A stretch of DNA of 64,000 bases. Origin: Glutinoglossum americanum (taxonomy: Eukaryota; Ascomycota; Geoglossomycetes; Geoglossales; Geoglossaceae). Below, piece by piece: positions 32,289 through 43,627 of this stretch. The DNA is taken from the NCBI GenBank assembly GCA_020080175.1, contig JAGHQL010000056.1, positions 62,001-126,000 of the forward strand. Direction: 5' to 3'. Below the pieces are notes generated by a model, which did not search any database, was not told where the DNA came from, and was given only the letters and a program-made list of their open reading frames with translations. The translations under genes were made by a program, and so were the position numbers. Each line of letters opens with the position of its first letter. The first letter of the stretch is position 1.

Positions 32289-35200
32289 CTAATCGAGCGT
32301 AAGCTCGCAAAGTCTCCGCGAGGCCTGGACCATATCGATACCAGGTTCATTGCCCATCCTGTCGGCCTCCTCCCACCATCCCCGACGCCGTAGCAAGCGG
32401 TCGAATATTGATTCCATAAGAGAATCCAAGGGCCCCGAAAATGCACAAGGCTGCTCCCTATACTGTCTCCAATCGGCGGACTCCTTCTCGTTGAGAAACC
32501 TGTGTATACCGTAGGAGATATGGCCGGTGCTCCAGCGTTGAGACAGGGACGCGATCCCGGTAGAGCCAGATTTTGAGGACTCGGTATCAGGCTCGCTTTC
32601 GCCATCTGTCATGGAGCCAGAGGAACTGGACTGGGAAGCATTGGGAATAGTCTTGGCTGCACCGCCCACCATAGAGGCAGAAGAGTCAGGCCGTGGAAGG
32701 CCGCGACCAGCCCCTGACTTAAGGCCCACAGGGTCAGTTCCTGGATCTTGGCAGCTATACATCTGGCTCCGAGATAAGGTGATAGGTCGTCCCCAATCGA
32801 AGTTCTCAACCCGCGCACTGCAGCAAGGTTTAGGTGGAAACACATCCGTGAGATGATGGACATCCGGCCTGCGGCATCTATGCTTGTCCAACATGGACAC
32901 ACAGGAGTTCAACGCCCGAGAAACCGGAAACTGCGGTTTCCCGTGACGGAGAACCGCGATCCAGTCCATTACAGCCGGGAGGTTAGCGTGGTACGATGCG
33001 TCAGCAGGGTCACGCTTACTCGCGGCAGATCGGAATTCGTGGAACTCCTCCACGGACTTGCCGGCCAGAACTGTCGTCATCTCTAGAAAGACGCAGCCTA
33101 AGGACCAGATGTCGGCGCTTCTTCCGCGCCTCTCTTCCTGCGCTACCTCCGGCGGAGTGTATACTTCCGTCATTGGACCACAACCAGGTGTTGTCAGTCC
33201 GTTGTGGTGGATCAGTTTCGAAATACCAAAGTCACAGAACAAGATATTCTTCCCATTCACAAGGATATTCCTGGGCTTGATGTCCTTGTGTCGTATACCG
33301 TGATCGTGCATGTACTTGAGGCCCGACACCAAACAACTGTACCACCGGCAGAGCTGGCGTTCGCCGCCATGGTTCTCTGGAGAAAATTTTTCCATATAAA
33401 ACCCAAGATCGCAATCCGCTGCCGGATTCATGATGATAGCGAATTCTACACCTTGTGTGTACGTGCCTACAAGGCCCACGAGGTGTGCATGTCGAAGCTG
33501 TTTCATGACCTCAACCTCTCTCAGGAAATGGCGGCGCATTGAGCGAGATAAAGGCCGGATGGTCTTCCAAGCAAATACGCGTCTTGCATCCTTCCGGTAT
33601 ATCTGGCCAACGGACCCAGATGCTCCGTAGCCAAGGCCCTTGATGGAGGTAAACGGTAATGGATCTGACAGCTCAACCGTTAGATTTTGCCTTGAGTGAA
33701 GCCGAACGAGCCCCGTTTCTAGAGAGAGAGAAGATCCTTTCCCTTCAGGATTCCCCTTAAGAGGTCGCACCGAATTTGATCCAGGTAGTGATGGTGGTTG
33801 GCAGCCGGGGCGGATTTCTGACCGGGGGCCAAGTTGTTCCTCCACGGGGAGTCCTTTGAGCGGCAACCGCACGCCGCCAGTAGTCGGATGGGAATTAGGG
33901 GCATGAGAATGGCTTCGAAGAGAGGCGAGAATTGTGGGCTTGGGGTCTGATCCTGGCACCAATGTTGGGCGGCAGCTATGTGATTGATATTGCTGTTGAT
34001 TGCAGACGGAGCCACACTCTCGACGTCCTTGTGATCCCCCGCCTCTGCCATTTCGCCCACCCCGATTCCCCCGTTGGCCACCACCAGAATTTATGTCCAC
34101 ATAGCCCGGAGCCCAATCCAAATCACCGTCAGAACCATCGTCGGAACCACCGTCGGAACCATCATCAGAACCATCGCCCGGACTGGCGTTTTTCTCGCGG
34201 TCTTGCGTATTACGCTCCAGGTGGGTATCGCAGATATGAGAAATCCTCTTCCCCCACACCTGGAACTCTTTTTCGCAACGGCCGCATGGGAATTTCGACT
34301 TGTGCTTGATTGGGAAGCGATACTCGTTAGCGCCGGGCATCTGGGAATTTTGATGAACCTTCGTGATGTGTTTCGATAATTTGTCCCAGGACCGCATAAT
34401 CCTCACCTCCCTACATTCCTTATCATAGCAGAAAGGGCATGCCCATCCCTCTTGAGGGTACTTGTATCCTTCGTGCCTCTTCCAATCGGACTTTTTTAAA
34501 AACGATGCAGGACACCAAGTGCATGGAAATCGCCCCCCCTCCGCCTTCTTTCCCTTCTCCGGGCACTCCCTCCAACTTGCGAGCGCCTTCAACTTGGCAC
34601 GCGATAAGAGATCTGGCATTGTTGAATAGGCGGAATCGGTCTCGACTTCCGTCGAGCTCAAGAGCTCCTTGAAGCAGTCTTTCACATCCTGGAGGTTGGC
34701 CCTGATTACTTTGCTGTACCCATCCAACTGGTCTTGATCGGGGAAGCAGCCGCCATTGATAGTCCGAAGCCCGCACTGTAGGAATGATATTACAGAGGCA
34801 GGCAGTTTTGACGTCTTACGTCCTTTCTTTTGAACTCGCTTGGAAGAGCCTTGGCCGGCTTTGCTGGATGTGTTCCCCAGGTTCGTGTTTAACCGGGAAG
34901 GTTTCCCTCGTCTCGGTTTCGGCGGGAGGGGTTCTAGGTCACTGCTGCTACGTTCCCGTTTATTACCCTCACGAGCCCACCTAGGGTCCGAGGGCGCCAC
35001 CGGACTCATCCCCGAGTCGAATTGAGTGAATATTTGATCGCTGCCAGGAGGTGTTTGAGGTGGGTGTCTATGATAACTATTGTGAAGGCCCAAGAGGCTA
35101 GTCGGATCAAGGTTGGTGTGAGGGACGAGAGCGGGAGCATCGTGAGATCCGTCCTGAGGCGAACGTCAGCTTTATGTAGTACTTTCCAGTATAGAGAACG

Positions 35201-35455
35201 CACAGAAGGCCCTTGGGAAGGCCCTGTATCCGCCGTCGAGCTATAAAAACCAGAGTCATAAGTCTGGTAACCGAGCGGGTCCGAAGGTGAAACAGCCCAT
35301 GAATTGAACGGCTGGTCTTGTGTCAACGTGCTATAGTGTTGCGAGGTCTGGTTTGTGAAGGAAGGAAAAGGTTGTGCGGAATAACCGTGAAATGGCTTTT
35401 GCGTGGAAAACGGCCCTGGAAATTGATTGAGGCCACCCGAAGAATTGGACGCCAT
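32289..35455 (-). CDS. C2H2 zinc-finger / Ser-Thr protein kinase fusion
   Basis: Exons on the minus strand are 35204-35455 and 32289-35153 (50-bp intron, GTGCGT/CTCAG, phase 0), about 1038 aa. Order: Gln/Ser/Pro-rich N-terminus; basic segment PPKPRRGKPSR; atypical zinc fingers around residues 260-370 (CTWCPASFLKKSDWKRHEGY, CPFCYDKECREVRIMRSWDK, CGRCEKEFQVWGKRISHICD); a GSDDGSDGG acidic repeat; then a kinase domain at about 560-850. The kinase has GYGASGSVG, WKTI lysine, IRHKDIKPRNIL (HKD instead of HRD), CDFGISKL and the APE-equivalent PPEV, followed by SADIWSLGCVFLEM. It looks active. Such fusions are known in Pezizomycotina; the substrate is unknown. Confidence 0.82.
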
Positions 35456-35585
35456 CTTTGGACGAATACGTAGAAGCCAGAAAGTTTGTTGTGTGGGCGA
35501 CACAATAAGGCAAATGGAGCAAGGCTACTTCATACTTGTGGCCTTCTTCCAGAGCGCATATTTAAGGATCTGGAACGGGGTGCCT

Positions 35586-36009
35586 GTGGCGCGCAAGAGG
35601 AGTTATTCCGGTGCGTGGTGCGCACGAAGAGCACTCCTAGGGCGAGGTGAGCGAGAACATTTCTGGTGCAAGGCGCGCGAGAGGAGAGCGCTTCTAGTGC
35701 GTAGTGCGCAAAAGGAGCACTTTTTCTCTTGTGCGGCGCGTAAGAAGAGTACTTTCTCTTGCGTGGTGCGCAAGAAGAGCACTTCCAGGGCGCGGTGAGC
35801 GAGAACATTTCTGGTGCAGGGTGCGCGGGAGGAGACGGCATCTGGGTCGTGGTGCGCAAGAAGAGTACTTTCCCTTGCGTAGTGCGCAAGAGAGAGTACT
35901 TCCCGGTGCGTGGTGCGCAAGAAGAGTACTTCCCTGTGCGTGGTGCGCAAGAAGAGTACTTCTCGGTGCGTGGTGCGCAAGAAGAGTGCCTCGGGTGCGT
36001 GGTGTGGAG
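35586..36009. repeat. 30-bp minisatellite upstream of the kinase gene
   Basis: About 14 imperfect copies of a 26-32 bp unit, core GTGGTGCGCAAGAAGAGTAC. A variant pair of units (GGTGAGCGAGAACATTTCTG) recurs after about 149 bp, showing a higher-order duplication. The right-hand copies are the most alike. Because the unit is close to a multiple of three, long open frames appear in several phases; they are not genes. Confidence 0.9.
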
Positions 36010-36719
36010 TCTGGCGTTTCGCCAGGCAGCGACGGTGGAAAATCAAGTCAGGTGATCACACCGACCAAAACCTTTGAGGAACCTTGGACTACCGCAACAA
36101 ACAACGATAACATATATAAAACCCAGCTGTTATAACATTACACCACCTTCTTCTCAAAGTGTTTTTTTGCGTGATAGGATTAGCTTAATGTGGATAGGCT
36201 TGGGGCTCCATATAAAACCTGTTAGCAGTGCGCCACCAGGGTACCGCAGATATCATTCGCCCTTACCATGTACTCCGCTGACCTTCCGGATTTAGGGCCG
36301 GCAGAATTGAACACCGACAGTGGAGGTCAGCAGCTAGTCCTATTAGCAGGTTCAGCAAGCAACAAGGTAGCAGGAAACAAGTGCAGGCGGAGTTTATCTG
36401 TAGCCATAGCTATTTAAGTCCCGCTGTGAGTAGCAAAACACTAGGGAACAGCAACACTGCAAAGCCGGTGCAAAATCCCATGCATGCTCTACTTGGAGAG
36501 TCGCTGATGCCTTGTTCCAAAAACCATTTACTCCATAACTCCTCCCGCTGGCCTCCCTTGGACTGGCCATCCCTTGGGACTTGAATCCCCATGTCATCAT
36601 CGGTCTAAAACCAAGTCACCGAAATCCCCAAGATCAACCCTAATATTCCCGTGAACTCTTTCTGAACTAGCTCTGCGATTGGGGTTAAGCCCGCCAGCCC
36701 TTATACTTTTCCACCGGTG

Positions 36720-36960
36720 AATCGGGATGGTACTGCTAGTGCCATGTTAAGTGCCTCTTTAACAACTTTCGCAAATGGGTATCATCCACCCTTCCTGATG
36801 ATGACGTCCCATCACCTGGATACCGACTGGAGCACCATGGTAAATCCCAAGGTCATAAGCTTCCCAATTTTTCTTATCAAGGGGATCCAGCTTCGCATCT
36901 GCCGTTGTAGTGACGTTCACTACCAATTTCGTTATGTTACCTCCATCGAGGACTAGCTCC
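36720..36960 (-). pseudogene. Relic of an amidase (acetamidase family) C-terminus
   Basis: The minus-strand reading gives VVNVTTTADAKLDPLDKKNW, then YHGAPVGIQVMGR, the C-terminal signature of fungal amidases, and after a stop EALNMALAVPSRFTGGK-like sequence. The Ser-Ser-Lys catalytic region and everything upstream are missing within at least 1 kb, so this is a truncated gene fragment, not a functional amidase. Confidence 0.6.
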
Positions 36961-37269
36961 TCTCCTCCGCTCGCTCTCTGCCGGGCTTTCATCCTCGGCC
37001 CCATTAGGAGGAGAGGGTGGCTAATGAATAGGCTCACACATTGAGGTGAGGTGATTTTTCAAGGGATAGTTTCTAAAATACCACGACCTTTTATTTTATT
37101 TATTCGGATACCACAAAAAGTCTACTAGAATACCATACAAGCCAACATGCAAAAAATTACTAGTACTGTCGACTGCACATGTCAGGAAGGGACCCTTATA
37201 ACTACAGGCATCCCTCTGAGGTGTTGGGAAGGATGCCTTGGCTAAGTTCCAACAAACATCATTAACACA

Positions 37270-37543
37270 GGACGAAACAGTTATGGAATATTAACTCTAT
37301 TTCTCCCAGATCTAGCTATACGGCTCTACAGTCGATTCAATAGGCATATATAAGAACGAACACATAAGGTCTAGACGGCACGGATAAGGCTAGCTGCATA
37401 TACCGAGGACGAAGCGGTCATGAGCTTCTAATTCTATTTCTCCCGAATCTGGCTATATAGTTTTACAGTCAACTCAATAGGCATATATAGGAGCAAACAC
37501 CTAGAGCCCAGACGGCACGAATAAGGCTAGCCGCATATACCGA
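37270..37543. repeat. 137-bp tandem duplication
   Basis: Two adjacent diverged copies, 37270-37406 and 37407-37543. Both begin GGACGAA, share TCTATTTCTCCC and AATAGGCATATATA, and end GCATATACCGA. There is no coding content. The differences are mostly C/T and A/G transitions. Confidence 0.85.
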
Positions 37544-38080
37544 ACCGGTGTAATACCAGTTCAGGTACATGTCATCGGATGCAGATACCCATCTCGCATG
37601 ATTTGGTCTACTGCTAGCTGTGTGTCTGGCACCAGCGTTTGACACAAGGCTTCAACCCACCTGGGCGGGAGTTTTTAGGCCTGGAAGGCGGTTTGGAAGT
37701 TGTATTAGCTCTGGAATTCACTGCTATTCACTCTTTCGGTGTTATTAATTGCCGCATGTCTGGGTTTCTTCACTTATATAAAGGCACAACTCAAGCAGTT
37801 CTGCCACCCACCGGATCTCTTACACCTACCACCTTCTACAGTGCCTATAGAAACTCTCTAGTTTTGCCTGTTATCTATTTCGGTATGTGATCCCCTAAAT
37901 TCCAAGTTCCGATTGCTTACAGTTATCTAGATTCGGTCGCGGATCCGTGTCTACCGTTAGATATCATTCAGTCAAGAACACTACCCACTTCAACCATTTT
38001 CCTTACCGCAGACCCTCAGGCTGTCTAGTGGTCCATCTTTGGCTCGTTCAAACAGCATTTGGACCGACTACGTTTGAAGC

Positions 38081-39555
38081 ATGTCCTTGCAAGTTTCAAA
38101 GCCAAATAAGCCTATTTCAGCAAACTTTGAATGCCGACGTTCTGAACTTCGGCCTACCTTCTTCATGTCTCGTGGCGGTGGTGTCTTCACTCCGCTGATT
38201 CCTGCCGATGAGCTTCCTGCAGACATAGTGATTGTAGGTGTTCCTAGGGTCATGAGTTTCGGTGATACAGCTGGCATGACAAGCGTGGGGGAGATCATGG
38301 CTTCTGGCCTATACTACGAAACAAAAGCCAGCACGGATGTTAATCAACGGCACGAGCCCGGGCTTCCTCTCGAAACGCAGTCGTACCGAGCTTCGGATAC
38401 CATGTCTGTCAAATCACCATTGGCTCACAGTGCTGGTGGACCGGCCGCACCCCCCCCGGTGACCTTTGGTGGCATATCTGCTCGTCTCGCGACTGGCATC
38501 TTTACGCCTACGATTGGTAACACCTCTCTGGCAAACCCAGGTAATCAGCACTCTGATGAGCCTGACCGACGAGGTAGGATGGACAAGGCAAATGGTTCCT
38601 CTCCAAATGGTGTTGGTTTGGTCAGAGGTAGTTGTGAAATTGACTCCGTGCATACCGGATCGGGTGTGGCCAGTATGTCATCACTCGGCCCTCAGGTAAG
38701 TATTTCTAGCTCTGGTGCTTGCGGCTGCATCTTTAACACTACCTCTAGGCTGTTATTAATGCGATCACATCCACAACCCCCGCCCCTGGACGTGCATTCC
38801 CTTGCAGCCGCCCTGTTCAGCGGCAGCGCGGCCAGGGCCCTACCCGCTGTCCAGTGAAAGATTATAAGAAGTACTGCTCCTACTGGGTGCGTCACGGCGA
38901 ATGTGACTACACTCAACAGGGTTGCAAGTTTCTACACGAGATGCCACAGGACCGTGAGACACTTGTCAAGATCGGTCTACGCGATTTCCCGAGGTGGTGG
39001 AAAGAGCCAAACGCTCTCACCACATGGAGGCATCGTTCATCAGACAGTAACGCAGTGATGCCACCAGCTGGGCTTGTTCAACCTTATGATAATGGAGCAA
39101 GTCCGAATGGCAATATTGCTTTTCCAAGTAATTCGGCAATGGTGGTTGCTAGGCCGAGCCAATTCGATGAGGGAATGATTGCTGGTCCCGCCCCTAGCAC
39201 CCCGGAGCAAATGAGGGGACCTTCTGTGATCACACCTCGTCTATCAACTGCTCACCAGCGACAGTCACGCACCCAGAACAGTAGCGGCTCTTCTTTGACA
39301 ACACAGAGCAGTTCGCCCGCCTCGTCCCCCGAATCTCCTTATGCCTGCCGTTTTGTTCCTGGCTTGTTGCACCCACAAACTCGCGCATTGAGAATCCAGA
39401 AGCTTATGAGCCCGGAATCGTTTCCGGAGGGTGGATTTTGGATCGAAAAGAATGCAAAGGGGGAGCAAAAGGAGGCTGGTGACCCCAGCAAGGAAGACCC
39501 ACCTAAGCCTGGTGGATGTGATCTCATCGAGTTGCAAGGGCTGAACGTACCCTAG
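38081..39555 (+). CDS. CCCH-type zinc-finger protein
   Basis: Exons 38081-38695 and 38749-39555 (GTAAGT donor, CTCTAG acceptor, phase 0) give about 473 aa. The N-terminal block FFMSRGGGVFTPLIPADELP followed by IVIVGVPRVMSFGDTAGMTS is typical of a filamentous-ascomycete family. A single CCCH finger lies just after the splice join: C-x8-C-x6-C-x3-H in YCSYWVRHGECDYTQQGCKF then LH. The rest is Ser/Pro-rich and probably disordered. The finger suggests RNA binding; the target is unknown. It converges with the mS35 gene. Confidence 0.84.
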
Positions 39556-40344
39556 CTGGGAGATGGGGTTGGGTGGTTATGAACGGACCGGTATTGGAAA
39601 TTGGAACTGCGAGGTTGGCACAAATGCTCCGAAGGCCTAGGAGTTGTGAATTATGGTTGGCATAAATGCGACCTATCTAACGGTATCCCACGGGTCACGG
39701 CGTCGACGCTAGTTTTCTCTATAGTAAACCTAGGGGGATATAAATTTCACGCACGATATCGGCCCTGCGGAGTATTTGCTTGGAGGCGGACAGATCGGGC
39801 GGTAGTTAGCTATTTGACGATAGTGCTTTTTTCAGGGGAAATACACTGTACTTCCAAATATCACCCCCTTTTCCTGTGACTGATGAGATGACGGTGAGGT
39901 TCCGGCCATTACGGCTCCTGCCCCTATTCGTGGCTCCAGCCCCTAATCCTCCATAACTCATCGCGGACTTATTCTTGTGCGCATAACCTCCCTACAACCT
40001 CTGTGCCAAGTATCTCCCCTAACCCCACGCTCGTTTGCGGTGCGGGTTATCCTCATCAACGCCGGGCTTAACCTCGAATTTACCCGTCTACTATCCTTCG
40101 AGAATCTGGTTAAGGCGCTTTTTAATCGACCTGAACCTATCCCGTGTAGGGATTCTAGTCGCGATGTTGAGCCTGGGGGAAGGCGATGGAGCCGGCGATG
40201 GCTTGGGCAAAGGAGGCGCGGTCGAAGTAGATGGGTTCACTGTGGGTCATCAATAGAGAAGTTCTATATAACATTCGCTCGTACCATTTACATGGTGGAT
40301 ATTATACACACACTCCCGCCGTCTATCTCTATTTGCCTCTAAAA
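39556..40344. other. Intergenic between convergent CCCH and mS35 genes
   Basis: No gene seen. A short direct repeat of GGTTGGCAYAAATGC occurs near 39612 and 39654. Confidence 0.45.
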
Positions 40345-41648
40345 TTACCCCTTGAGCCCCCGTTTCCCTTTCCCCTTCACCCTCAGCTTAGCGGCCCCTT
40401 CCACAAGCGGCGCGCTGCTGGCCGGCCGAGCCGCAAGGGACTCTCCGATGATCACCACGCCGTCAAGGAGTTTACCCTCTGCGGCTCTCTGCTGGTCCTT
40501 GAGCTCCCGTTCCTGCCGGAGAGCGAGGAGTTGTTTTTTGCGCTCAGGCGTCATCCGCCAGTGCTCTGGGAATTTGGGTTTTCCCCTGAAGCGGTGGTGG
40601 CGGAAATCTAGGGGGATGTCTTCGAATGTTTCTGTAGGGTCCTGTTTGTCCGCGAGCAGATACGCATTAGCTTTGATTTGAAGTCAATTGGAGAGGGATG
40701 GTGGTGACAATGTATAAAAATATATATATACCCTTGCTTCACGCAATAGCGTATCCACCAGGTCGCCTAGATAACGTTTATTCTGCGCTTGTGTCTCAAA
40801 CATCTCGCAACTCAATTTCGCGATGTCGGTTTCGGGATTGTAGCGGACGCCGACGAGCTTTATAAGCTTTTCTCGTTGCACCTCCGTAAGATCTGGCATG
40901 TCCTTCGTGCAGAATTGAAGGACCACCTTCTTTTCCGCCGGATGCTCTTCGCCTAAGTAAGTTGTATAACGGAACCGGAGAGGTTGGTCTGCTGTGGGTG
41001 GAACGAATGGTTTTGCCAATTCTGCGAAAATAATCAGTTTCCCGCAATCCCGCACCGAACAGAACTAAATGCTGATATATGAACAGGGGACCTACTGCTC
41101 AGCAGCGGCATCTCCCATGCTGCTAGTCTTGCATACTCTCTCATCTCGCGGTGTTGTTCCAACTCGGCATGGGCAAGCGAACTAATATCGTCTTCCTTAA
41201 ATTCGTCGTCCGGGCCAGTGCCTTCCTCATCCTCCTCACCCAGAGCCATGAACCCGCCGCCCCTGAACCTCTCCTGGGGTATTGCTGGCCGCATCACCTC
41301 AATATTGTGAGCGGCGGTGGCAACAGCCGCTGAGAGTCTTCCCTCCACACTCGGAGATGTCATGTGTCGCCGCAGACGCTCGGCGGTCTGCTCAAAGTGC
41401 TTCCGGTCTTCAGCCGAGAAGGATTCATATCTTGCGCGGTCTTCTGCTGACAGGGAATCGGCGAAGTTGGAGGGTGGGGGTCTAGATGCTGGGAAACTGT
41501 TTCGTTCATCTGGCTCAACGTCCTCGCCATCCCGGGAGGAGGAAAAGTGGCGGAAAGAGGCAATTGATATCCGAGAGGCACTCTGAAAAGGGAAGACATA
41601 CGCGCAGCGTCGGGCTGTAAAGCCCAGTCGGTTCACCGCTGCCGCCAT
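40345..41648 (-). CDS. rsm24: Mitochondrial small-subunit ribosomal protein mS35 (Rsm24)
   Basis: Exons on the minus strand are 41096-41648, 40732-41021 and 40345-40641; introns end GTAGGT/CGCAG and GTATAT/AACAG, phases agree, about 379 aa. The N-terminus (AAAVNRLGFTARRCAYVF and then FRHFSSSRD) is a good mitochondrial presequence with a likely cleavage near RHFS. The conserved mS35 core follows: FRYTTYLGEEHPAEKKVVLQ, FCTKDMPDLTEVQREKLIKL, VGVRYNPETDIAKLSCEMFE, QAQNKRYLGDLVDTLL. The last exon holds DIPLDFRHHRFRGKPKFPEH. The tail is basic. It is divergent from ALG13 at a 195-bp spacing. Confidence 0.9.
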
Positions 41649-41843
41649 GAGGTTAAGTCTATTGATAATAAATAGTAAATTGTTGCGGTTGAGACAACCA
41701 AATTTGGGTAGACTTGGCGATCCTCTTTGAGCCGCATCATATATTAATTGTAGCTACCTTTTACCATTTCACCCCACCCCATTATCCCTCACGTCTTTTC
41801 AAAAATATTCAGAAAAAACTAACAATAAATTCCCATATTCGCC
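41649..41843. promoter_or_regulatory. Bidirectional promoter, mS35 / ALG13, with shared 22-bp motif
   Basis: A 195-bp stretch between divergent start codons. It carries TTGGCGATCCTCTTTGAGCC within 41712-41733, one base different from the copy at 9557-9578 upstream of the KH-PPR gene. An AT-rich segment (CATATATTAATTG) lies just right of it. Confidence 0.5.
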
Positions 41844-42619
41844 ATGATACCTCCCCAAACCCCTCGTCCGAGAAAGCTTTGTTTCGTGACTATCGGCGCC
41901 ACCGCATCATTCAACAGCCTCATCTCCACCGCCCTCGATCGACCATTTCTCAAAGCACTCCGGGAGGCTGGGTATACGGATCTAAGATTACAATTTGGCC
42001 GTGAGGGGCGGGCGATATTTGACGATTTTATTATCAACAACGAGGATGGCAGCGAAGAGAGATACGGGCTAAATATCACCGGGTTCGAGTACAATAGGAA
42101 GGGCCTGGGACAGGAGATGCGCGGGGCAACGGCATATAAGGGCGGTGTGGAAGGTGTCGTTGTGAGCCATGCTGGTTAGTCGCAATACGATACCCATACC
42201 ATCTCTCTTACAATTTCCCTACTGTGGTGGAATAATGGAAACCGTTTCTATCCCGCTGACATTTATATATCCGACCACCAGGTTCCGGCTCAATACTCGA
42301 CGCCCTCCGCCTCAACATCCCCATAATCGTTGTCCCCAACCCCTCCCTCCTCGACAACCACCAAGTGGAACTAGCCGAAGAACTGGCCTCGCAGGACTAC
42401 GTCGTCCATGGTAAAATAGAGTATGATCCCCCTATCCCGCCGGTGTACAATGGCGAGCAATAATAACGCCTCACACCCAGCGACCTCCCGGCCGCAATAG
42501 CAGACTCGGAAAAACTCAGAGAAAAGCACAAGGCTTGGCCGCCAGTCAACAGCGGCGAGGACCCCTCCGGTAGGGGCCTGGCTGGGGTCATGGAATACGA
42601 GATGGGTTTCGTGGATTAG
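41844..42619 (+). CDS. alg13: UDP-N-acetylglucosamine transferase subunit ALG13
   Basis: Cytosolic catalytic half of the Alg13/Alg14 enzyme that adds the second GlcNAc to the dolichol-linked N-glycan precursor at the ER. Exons 41844-42174, 42282-42420 and 42481-42619 give 202 aa, the usual length. Motifs: FVTIGATASFNSLISTALDR, GLNITGFEYNRKGLGQEM, VVVSHAGSGSILDALRLNIP (the sugar-nucleotide loop, spanning intron 1), IIVVPNPSLLDNHQVELAEE, and DLPAAIADSEKLREKHKAWP. The donor of intron 2 is GTATGA at 42421; using GTAAAA at 42411 breaks the frame. Confidence 0.92.
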
Positions 42620-43627
42620 GGCGTCAGACCATTTCACTCCACTTACTTGGTATATTTCACACGAGAATCTCTACGAGGGTCTCCTCAACAGCAAGCATAC
42701 TTATACGGAGCACTTGTTCTCTGTTTGGTGGGCGTTTATGGTGGGTTCGGTTTTGGGCGCTAGGCTCCTGCTACTCTTACGACTTTTTGGTCTAACTTGG
42801 GTATCTATCCGTATTTGGAGTATAAAGGATTTGCATTTAAAGCGTTCGCAGAACTAAACAATCTAAAGGTTTCCACCGGCTCGATCTTGGTCGGTGATTT
42901 GATGCGCTTGGACACGCCGTAGAAACTTTCTTGGGCGGTTCCTAAGATTGATCAAGCGGGATCGAACCGACAAAGGACTGTTTGTCGTTAGGACTTAGGA
43001 CCGTTTAGTCAATCACGTAGCTTTCTTTGTAGCACCCTTTCGTGGTCCGTTCGTTCAATATCAATAGGCCATATTGAGTGATTTACATTACTAACACGCG
43101 CCTCCCCCGGTGATGCTAAGCTGCTCAATTAAGTCTTCATAAGGTTCAAGGGGCCAGTGTTCCTGGCGGAGAACACCGAGACAAAACGGGTGCTCGGCAT
43201 TAGGGACAAATAAAGGCGGCTTTCTTGATCAAGCGTGATGGTAGTAGGCAAGAGCGAAAAAACAGAATACGCGCGACCTCAGCAGCCGAAAAGAGAAACT
43301 GAAAAAGACAAACCCCGACGGTGCCAGATACCCAATGTAACGTGAAGGAAAATGCTGATAAGCGCCACTGTCCCAAACAGAGAGAAAGAAAGGTTACGTT
43401 AATGCATCATCCAGCGATGGTAATAGCGCTGGGACTCTTTTATCGCAACTTTGTACAGAAAAGCATCCGGAACTAATGTATAGGTAACCCCAGACTTTCA
43501 CCAGAACAGCAAGAATGCAACGAGATATGACTTTTCCAGCCTCGATGAGAACCCGAATCTATCAACAAAAATCTCGCGACTGCTTGTTCTACTGCACGAG
43601 GAACTTCGAGGGCCTATTATTGAAGTA
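42620..43627. other. Intergenic between convergent ALG13 and FLC genes
   Basis: No gene seen. A short GATTGA...TCAATC inverted repeat with a T-arm-like GGTTCGATCC on the minus strand (42950-43020) was examined as a tRNA and rejected. Confidence 0.45.

Larger units (their letters stand above)
36010..38080. other. Intergenic with relics, kinase to CCCH gene
   Basis: Apart from the amidase relic and the 137-bp duplication listed separately, no gene is seen. Around 37070-37140 is AT-rich sequence with the inverted GTGGTATT word. A likely leader for the CCCH gene lies at 37760-38080. Confidence 0.45.

Noticed and set aside
35586-36009. CRISPR-like array
   Set aside because: Repeats are contiguous with no unique spacers, and the genome is fungal.
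35530-36135. Several long open frames on both strands
   Set aside because: They are produced by the 30-bp minisatellite, whose unit is near a multiple of three; the repeats explain them fully.
42411-42480. GTAAAA donor for ALG13 intron 2
   Set aside because: It breaks the frame before DLPAAIADSEKL; the GTATGA donor at 42421 restores it.
42950-43020. tRNA-like segment on the minus strand (GATTGA/TCAATC stem, GGTTCGATCC)
   Set aside because: The T-arm does not close with five pairs, there is no D-arm, and no anticodon loop with T33 can be placed.
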